Positions 7,044 to 11,889 of a DNA stretch of 11,889 nt are shown here, piece by piece. The stretch's first letter is position 1. Every line of letters begins with the position of its first letter. The position numbers and the translations under genes were made by a program. The notes beneath the pieces were generated by a model. That model searched no databases, was not told the DNA's origin, and was given only the letters and a program-made list of their open reading frames with translations. Location of the stretch: assembly GCA_946803715.1 (NCBI GenBank), contig CAMPET010000117.1, positions 140,068 through 151,956 on the forward strand, read 5' to 3'. This DNA comes from Beroe ovata (lineage: Eukaryota > Ctenophora > Nuda > Beroida > Beroidae).

Positions 7044-7824
7044 ATCAGCTTCAACCTGAGATAAGTTGTCAGCCGTTACCTTCTAGCATACACTACAATA
7101 GCATAGAGTGTTCGGCACTCGGCAGCGAAAATGACAAAAAGGGCCGTGGCCGTATCACTGAATCAGTCATTGGTAACAGCCAAAGAGGGGAATAGATATC
7201 CAATTTATCCATGCATAGTGCTTCAACAATCAAATCAAGCGTCAAAACCTTACGAAGCATGACATTTTAGAGTTTCAATGTCAAGGAAAGTGCTGATGAA
7301 TCAAATCAATCACGTTTGTAAACTGTATCGGTAGCTGAACTGGCGAATAGTACAAATAGCAGCTACCTCTATACCCAGATTCGGGGGCTGGCAATCAAAT
7401 TAAATCAGCTGGAACATGAATACGTGCTGGTATCAAAACAACGACCGTATCGCGATTGTGTGAAATTGACGGAAAGAAGAGAAATTCAAGATATTATGCC
7501 ATAAATATGCCATGTGACACGCCATGTATAGGTTCCGATAAACAATATATTTTACCTATCATATTTGACCTACAATATGAGTAATGAGTATTATCGAGTT
7601 AAACTATAGAACTATGTGTCATTGTGTTGGAGTTTTATGTCGCGGTCACGTGGTGTGAACAGAACAGAGAACACCACGGTTCACGATTCACACATTGGGT
7701 CTACAGAACTAGTGCAGCAGTGCTGAACTACAGTGGTACCTGCCTGCTACAGTGTGTCGTTTAGACTACAGAACGGGAGTGGCCGAATTCATTGTCACCT
7801 CATGAAACAATAGCCATTATCATT
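7044..7824. other. Non-coding upstream region of GPCR paralog 2
   Basis: About 780 bp with no convincing gene on either strand. It presumably includes the promoter of paralog 2 near its left end. An E-box (CACGTG, 7647-7652) and a small hairpin (7649-7678) are visible. No TATA box stands out. Confidence 0.45.
7649..7678. repeat. Inverted repeat, 8-bp arms
   Basis: CGTGGTGT (7649-7656) and ACACCACG (7671-7678) are perfect reverse complements around a 14-base loop. A second overlapping pair, GTGAAC (7655-7660) and GTTCAC (7679-7684), gives an alternative fold. The left arm overlaps CACGTG. Confidence 0.5.
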
Positions 7825-7915
7825 GATAACCGTTATCAGTTATAGCTGACAACCGTTATCAGTGATCATTGACTACCGTTATCGGTGATAACGGTTATCA
7901 TAGATAGCAATCTAT
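7825..7915. promoter_or_regulatory. Palindromic GATA/Myb-like motif cluster, 23-bp period
   Basis: ACCGTTATC[AG]GT occurs at 7829-7840, 7852-7863 and 7875-7886, exactly 23 bases apart. The third copy forms a 9-3-9 inverted repeat, with GATAACGGT at 7887-7895. GATAACcGTTATC (7825-7837) and its exact reverse complement GATAACgGTTATC (7887-7899) bracket the array, and ATAGAT/ATCTAT (7900-7915) follows as another inverted repeat. GATAA or TTATC recurs many times, and each CCGTTATC overlays a Myb-type (CMGTTR) core and a GATA core. It lies about 0.8 kb upstream of GPCR paralog 2. The repeat structure is seen directly; a regulatory role is inference. Confidence 0.45.
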
Positions 7916-7995
7916 CGATATCCGCTATCACTGATGATAAGGGTTTGGAGTGAGGAGATCGTTATTGCAAATTCGAACAGTTCATTGAAGTGATG

Positions 7996-8206
7996 CCCGC
8001 TGATACAATACTAAACAGTCGATACAATGGTATCAGTTCCGTCTATGAAATAGGTACATTAGATAGGTTCTGAGAAACGAGTATGATTAATGATTATCAC
8101 TGCTATTACTGTGGAGTATAATAGGTCTGTCTAGCACCGTGCTGCAAAGTACGTGTTGCTCTAAAACGATGCTAAGTGACAATGTGTGATCAGTAATGAA
8201 GCTATT
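7996..8206. repeat. 211-bp direct duplication, copy 1
   Basis: It matches 8791-9005 in the same orientation from cccgctgatacaatac to cagtaatgaagctatt, with about a dozen mismatches and two small indels (roughly 93-94% identity by eye). No terminal inverted repeats, ORF or target-site duplication are evident. The match ends exactly at the ambiguous base at 8207. Confidence 0.92.
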
Positions 8207-8221
8207 NGTGTGTGTGTGTGT
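8207..8221. repeat. Ambiguous base N followed by (GT)7
   Basis: The only N in the window precedes seven GT units, with further GT-rich sequence to about 8275. Microsatellites often break assemblies, so this may mark an unresolved length or a join. Confidence 0.85.
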
Positions 8222-8790
8222 AACTCAAGGTGTGTCGGTGTGAGTGTGTATAACATTGTTACAAGGTGTGTGTTGGGGGTATACTGTCATTTTACACGTT
8301 GACTAAAATAGTAACGGTGGTTCAGTTGTTAGTTTCTATTGCAACAGAGTGGTGGAATAACTAAATAAACTGTACTTTTATCGCAAAAAAACAAAAGCGT
8401 ATTCTGTCTCAAACTCTTCCACAGAATATCACTGATTTCCATCAACCATCGCGCATCTAAAATCATGTATTTCCGCACGTCTGACAAAGTAGTTAGTAAA
8501 TTATTTCCATCTTACAAAAGTGCCCACTCATCAACACTGATGCATGAAGTCTTGCCAAATGCCATATCGATCATCCGGTGGCCGTGCTATTATAGTAGGG
8601 CTATCCTCTGTAATAATAAGCTGCCCTAAGCTGCACTGCGTCGTACTGCAATCATCACAGGCTGGTATTTGGTCTTCTTCCTACTTCGAGTTGGATCAGA
8701 ATTTTTGGGTTTCTTCATCTTTGGATATCGACCAAATCAGTAGCAATATCCGAGGAAAGTGCACCTCACATGTGACCCGCTTGGTACATA
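8222..8790. other. Non-coding sequence between the duplicated copies
   Basis: GT-rich at first, then unremarkable AT-rich DNA. No gene can be supported; a short open frame at 8544-8798 runs into the second repeat copy and resembles nothing known. Confidence 0.5.
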
Positions 8791-9005
8791 CCCGCTGATA
8801 CAATACTAAACAGTCGATACAATGGTATCTGTTCCATCAATGAAATAGGTACATGAGCTAGGTTCTGAGAAACGAGTATGATTAATGATTATCACTGCTA
8901 TTACTGTGGAATATAGGTCTGTCTAGCAACGTGTCGCGAAGTACGTACTACGTATTGCTCTAGAACGATGCTAGGTGACAATGTGTGATCAGTAATGAAG
9001 CTATT
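8791..9005. repeat. 215-bp direct duplication, copy 2
   Basis: This is the second copy of 7996-8206, starting 795 bp after the first. It differs by scattered substitutions, a 3-base deletion near 8910 and a 7-base insertion (tactacg) near 8947. It is followed by a 9-bp inverted repeat and then CA-rich DNA. Confidence 0.92.
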
Positions 9006-9055
9006 TCGGAGAGTTGTCGATGGCTGTACTGCGAATTATTATTTCTTCTCCGAAA
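9004..9055. repeat. Inverted repeat with 9-bp arms at the edge of duplication copy 2
   Basis: TTTCGGAGA (9004-9012) and TCTCCGAAA (9047-9055) are perfect reverse complements separated by 34 bases. The left arm begins at the last bases of the duplicated segment. Confidence 0.5.
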
Positions 9056-9131
9056 ACACGCACACAGTCTGTGCCACTCATGACACGCAGACACACACAT
9101 GCACACATTGCCACAAATACAGAGACACACT

Positions 9132-9133
<2 letters not shown>

Positions 9134-9171
<38 letters not shown>
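9134..9171. repeat. (CA)19 microsatellite
   Basis: There are nineteen uninterrupted CA units, preceded from about 9058 by interrupted CA-rich sequence. Confidence 0.97.
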
Positions 9172-9175
<4 letters not shown>

Positions 9176-10827
9176 TGACTACATGCTAGACCACTGGATC
9201 TATATTTACAGAAGCTGATAATATCTATGGTGGTCCTGAAATGAAGAAATTACCCCGACAAGCAATCTTCTGCATCTAGAAGATGAATAAAGGCATCTTC
9301 AATTTGCACTGCTTTACTGAGGACACATGTGTGTGATCACAAAGTTTTACACCGAGACAGCTGCACCATGGACTCAATCTACATTCCCCAGCAGTTGACC
9401 CCGTGCTAACACGAGTCGCAGTGATATTCCCAGAACAAACGTAGGGGCGTACAAATCCCGGGAGAGGGCAATGTCAATCCGGAAATTTTCACTACTGTAA
9501 AAAGGAACTCGAAAGCCATAATAGCTCCCTAAGTGGCACCAGATATATACCTAACAGCTCACTTAAGAAGATGATTGGCAGGGACGGATGAGATGTCTAA
9601 TCACTCATGGACTACAATGTAGAGGTATCCCGGTATCAGAAGAGGGGTGAATCTCATAGAGCAGAGATAACAGCTCATGCAGAGAAATGGGTGATAGGTA
9701 AAGCAGCTGATGATGAGTCGAATCAGGGATCACGTGACTGAGATTCATTGCAGCACACATGCTGCGGCCACGTGCACTGGACAAGAGAGGGGAGTTTTAC
9801 AGTATTATGAGATTAAAACCACACACACACACATATATATTTCTCAGCGTATTGTACTGATAATAATGTCTGTATGGGGGGAGAGGATGAGTGAATGTGT
9901 ATGTGATCAGGCTTCCTGACTTCTCAGGGAGGGAGGAGCGCACAAGTGTGTTACGCATAACAAATGTATTATGAGGGATGCTTGAATAATGAATAGTGCT
10001 ACTTTTATAGTTCTACTTAAATGAGGTTGTCTACTTAAGTCGGTAATAGTCGTTAAGACGAAGGGTTCTATTATAGATATCTCAATCTACTATGACATAA
10101 GTGATGGCTAGAGAAGTGGGATACCTACTGTAACACGAGTTTGGCTATTTCAACGCTCACAGGTTGAGCAGAACACAATATTTGAGAAGGTGTTCTAATA
10201 CGTTACGAAATATTAATGGTTAATAAGTGGCAGCTTTCTTAGAAACTAGCAGGACCCGCGGCCTCTGGCCTCTGTCACTCTGATCTCTTATACAGGGCTA
10301 TCATATTTTTCTACCTCTTCTATTGCAACTATTCACTATTAATTATTGCAATTCACAATCTGTCCGGATGATAGAGATAAATAAGAGCCGGCGATACTCT
10401 GCCAAATGGAACTGCTAACATATGCCAGCCGATGCCAGCGATAATTTGCAAAATTGTGTGTCAACTCAGAGGATCTCACTATCAAACTCCATGTGACATG
10501 ATTATGGTAGTGGTGTCGCGAAGGCAAATGACATCAGGAGTCGGTGGCACCAGACGAACATGAGACTAACGTCGCCGCTGCAGCTCCCTATAAGAGCGCC
10601 ACTAAAGCGCCACTAGAACTAACAGGAAAATAGTAAGAAAGGTTACAGATCCCAAATGCCAAATCGCAGACGATGTCGTAAGAGCTCATTCATTGAACGG
10701 ACAAAAGTGGACATGAATTACCCGTGACCAGTGGAATGTTTCCCTATTCCACGGTTCATTATTATTGTAAAATGCCTATTGTACACATCGCATACTGTCT
10801 GGGTTAAAATTCGATAAAGCAAACATG
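9172..10827. other. Long non-coding stretch
   Basis: About 1.65 kb with no exon, RNA gene or known mobile element I can support. Open frames are short, unlike known proteins and lack paired splice sites. A (CA)6(TA)4 run (9821-9840) and a tandem gcgccacta pair near 10600 are the only simple repeats noted. No tRNA-like TPsiC arm was found. Confidence 0.5.
9820..9840. repeat. Compound CA/TA microsatellite
   Basis: About six AC units (9821-9832) run directly into four AT units (9833-9840). Confidence 0.85.
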
Positions 10828-10872
10828 CCACCAAGCATGAACTACATAGACTACATAGACCACCAAGCATGA
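10828..10872. repeat. Nested direct repeats
   Basis: CCACCAAGCATGA occurs at 10828-10840 and 10860-10872, 32 bases apart. Between them the 9-mer ctacataga is tandemly duplicated (10842-10850, 10851-10859). Confidence 0.7.
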
Positions 10873-11027
10873 CCTGCAGACACTGTACCTATGTAAAGGG
10901 AGTCAGTAAAACGCAAGAAACTGGCACAAATATAGATGTTGAATACAGGTTGTAGGTACGAACCTGTTTAAATGAAGGTAAATCATCAAAGAGCAAAATG
11001 TAGCACCCTCTATACGAACCTAAAGAC

Positions 11028-11054
11028 CTTTTAGAATGTCTAGCATTCTAAAAG
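11028..11054. repeat. Perfect 11-bp inverted repeat, 5-base loop
   Basis: CTTTTAGAATG (11028-11038), loop TCTAG, then CATTCTAAAAG (11044-11054). Either strand as RNA would form an uninterrupted 11-bp stem. No gene lies beside it, so its role is unknown. Confidence 0.75.
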
Positions 11055-11196
11055 TCGCAAAGTAATGAATTAATTGAACACGCTTTTTTACTCCAGTCAA
11101 CTATAAGAAAGCAGAGGAATACGTTTGGACGTAACACAATATACAAGGTAGTAGCGTACTACGTTACAATGTTACCCTACTTATTTGGGAACGTGT

Positions 11197-11206
11197 CCCC
11201 CCCCCC
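11197..11206. repeat. Homopolymer C10
   Basis: A run of ten C bases sits in AT-rich surroundings and its length may be prone to sequencing error. Confidence 0.9.
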
Positions 11207-11421
11207 TCCGTCTAAATTGTATGCAACCACCACCAGATTGAACACAGCTGCACGGCAAGAGCTAACAAGACATACCTAGTGATCTGTTATAGTGGTCTAG
11301 TTTTAGGTCACGTTCACATAGTATGCTGTCATGTGAAATTAGGCGGTAGTCACGGAATGCGTGTTTCAAATCTGATCAAGCACATTGAGCTGACACTGTC
11401 TCCCTTTCTCTTTCTCTACAG

Positions 11422-11478
11422 GAATACTCCAGTAAAGCTACAGTTGAGGATGGCTATTTCTGGGAAATGAGGAAATGA
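11422..11478 (+). CDS. Weak candidate terminal coding exon
   Basis: A strong acceptor-like sequence (a long pyrimidine tract from about 11398, then ctacag|g) ends at 11421. Read in phase 0, the next bases give EYSSKATVEDGYFWEMRK and a TGA at 11476-11478. I could not find a convincing upstream exon with a matching donor, and no AATAAA follows. The peptide matches nothing I recognise. It may be chance. Confidence 0.15.
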   Translation, partial: EYSSKATVEDGYFWEMRK

Positions 11479-11504
11479 AATACAATGTCCAACTGGGAAA
11501 TGAG
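11460..11504. repeat. Direct repeat CTGGGAAATGAG
   Basis: The 12-mer occurs at 11460-11471 and 11493-11504, 33 bases apart, just before the CTGCAG array. Confidence 0.7.
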
Positions 11505-11530
11505 AAAGCGCACCGTTCTAGAGATAGTGT

Positions 11531-11637
11531 CGCTGCAGTGACGTTCTAGTAGCGCTGCAGTGACGTTACCATGTGTCGCTGCAGTGACGTTACCAAGTGT
11601 CGCTGCAGCGACGTTCTATTAGCGCAGTATTGACGTT
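11531..11637. repeat. Five-unit tandem array with CGCTGCAGTGACGTT core, 22-24-bp period
   Basis: Cores begin at 11531, 11553, 11577, 11601 and 11623. The first three are identical (CGCTGCAGTGACGTT), the fourth has one change, and the fifth is degenerate. The linkers are ctagtag, accatgtgt, accaagtgt and ctattag, a symmetrical 7-9-9-7 pattern. Unit four contains the perfect 14-bp palindrome GTCGCTGCAGCGAC (11599-11612). Each unit ends in TGACGTT or CGACGTT, a CRE/ATF-like half-site. Confidence 0.85.
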
Positions 11638-11846
11638 ACGGGGGCGCTGGTCTATACAGTAAACTACGGTGGATTGAAACAAGGGCTGATGATGACGGCA
11701 ATTGACAGATGGTCGATATCTGTTTCGTGAGAGAACCTATTCTCATAATCTTATCAAGTTAAAAATACTACGATATGACGTGTCAGGAAGGAGCTCCGTG
11801 TCGTGAAACATGTGTCATAATATGACAGACACGCACGTTGCAACAA

Positions 11847-11882
11847 CACACACACACAAACACGCACACACACACACACACA
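11847..11882. repeat. Interrupted CA microsatellite
   Basis: A (CA)6 run (11847-11858) and a (CA)9 run (11865-11882) are separated by a short interruption and continue CA-rich to the window end. Confidence 0.93.
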
Positions 11883-11889
11883 TAACACA

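Noticed and set aside
7825-7915. CRISPR-like array
   Set aside because: The repeats are 12 bases with 11-base spacers that are partly similar, in animal nuclear DNA with no cas genes.
8544-8798. 84-codon + strand frame
   Set aside because: No domain, no splice context, and it runs into the duplicated non-coding segment.
8960-9189. Open frames across the CA microsatellite on both strands
   Set aside because: The products are low-complexity (Cys-Val or His-Thr runs) generated by the dinucleotide repeat.
10339-10527. 62-codon minus-strand frame
   Set aside because: Short, no recognisable motif, no supporting signals.
11279-11470. 63-codon + strand frame across the candidate acceptor
   Set aside because: It reads straight through a strong pyrimidine tract and splice site and resembles nothing. 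The spliced reading from 11422 is at least as plausible.
7044-11889. tRNA, snRNA or transposase genes in the right half
   Set aside because: I looked for tRNA TPsiC-like arms, long conserved frames and long terminal repeats and found none.

Overview
The window looks like nuclear DNA from an invertebrate animal. It has spliced and single-exon eukaryotic genes, a metazoan-type archease, a C2H2 zinc-finger gene, two rhodopsin-like GPCR genes, short GT-AG introns, AT-rich intergenic DNA and many CA/GT microsatellites. The sequence alone does not fix the phylum. A single N at 8207 shows it comes from a draft assembly.

Layout. At the left edge, on the + strand, are the last two visible coding exons (53-266 and 443-538) of a gene I do not recognise. 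From 1289 to 7043 there are four consecutive single-exon genes, all on the minus strand: a six-finger C2H2 zinc-finger protein (1289-2158), archease with a long extra N-terminus (2446-3261), and two paralogous class A GPCRs (3714-4838 and 5901-7043). The right-hand 4.8 kb shows no convincing gene. It holds microsatellites, a 211-bp direct duplication, a GATA-rich palindromic cluster, a 22-24-bp tandem array built on CTGCAG, several inverted repeats, and one weak candidate terminal exon near 11422.

How the genes relate. Archease is the cofactor of the RTCB RNA ligase and has no evident functional tie to its neighbours. The GPCRs are a local tandem duplication. Their TM6-ECL3-TM7-helix 8 region (70 residues) is identical in protein and about 96% identical in DNA, while the rest of the pair has diverged to roughly 50-70% protein identity. 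This points to recent gene conversion, and third-position GC suggests the 5901-7043 gene was the donor. The conversion tract is the strongest unusual signal here. I found no clear evidence for a wholly new biological system; the repeat arrays in the right half are the best non-coding candidates for follow-up.
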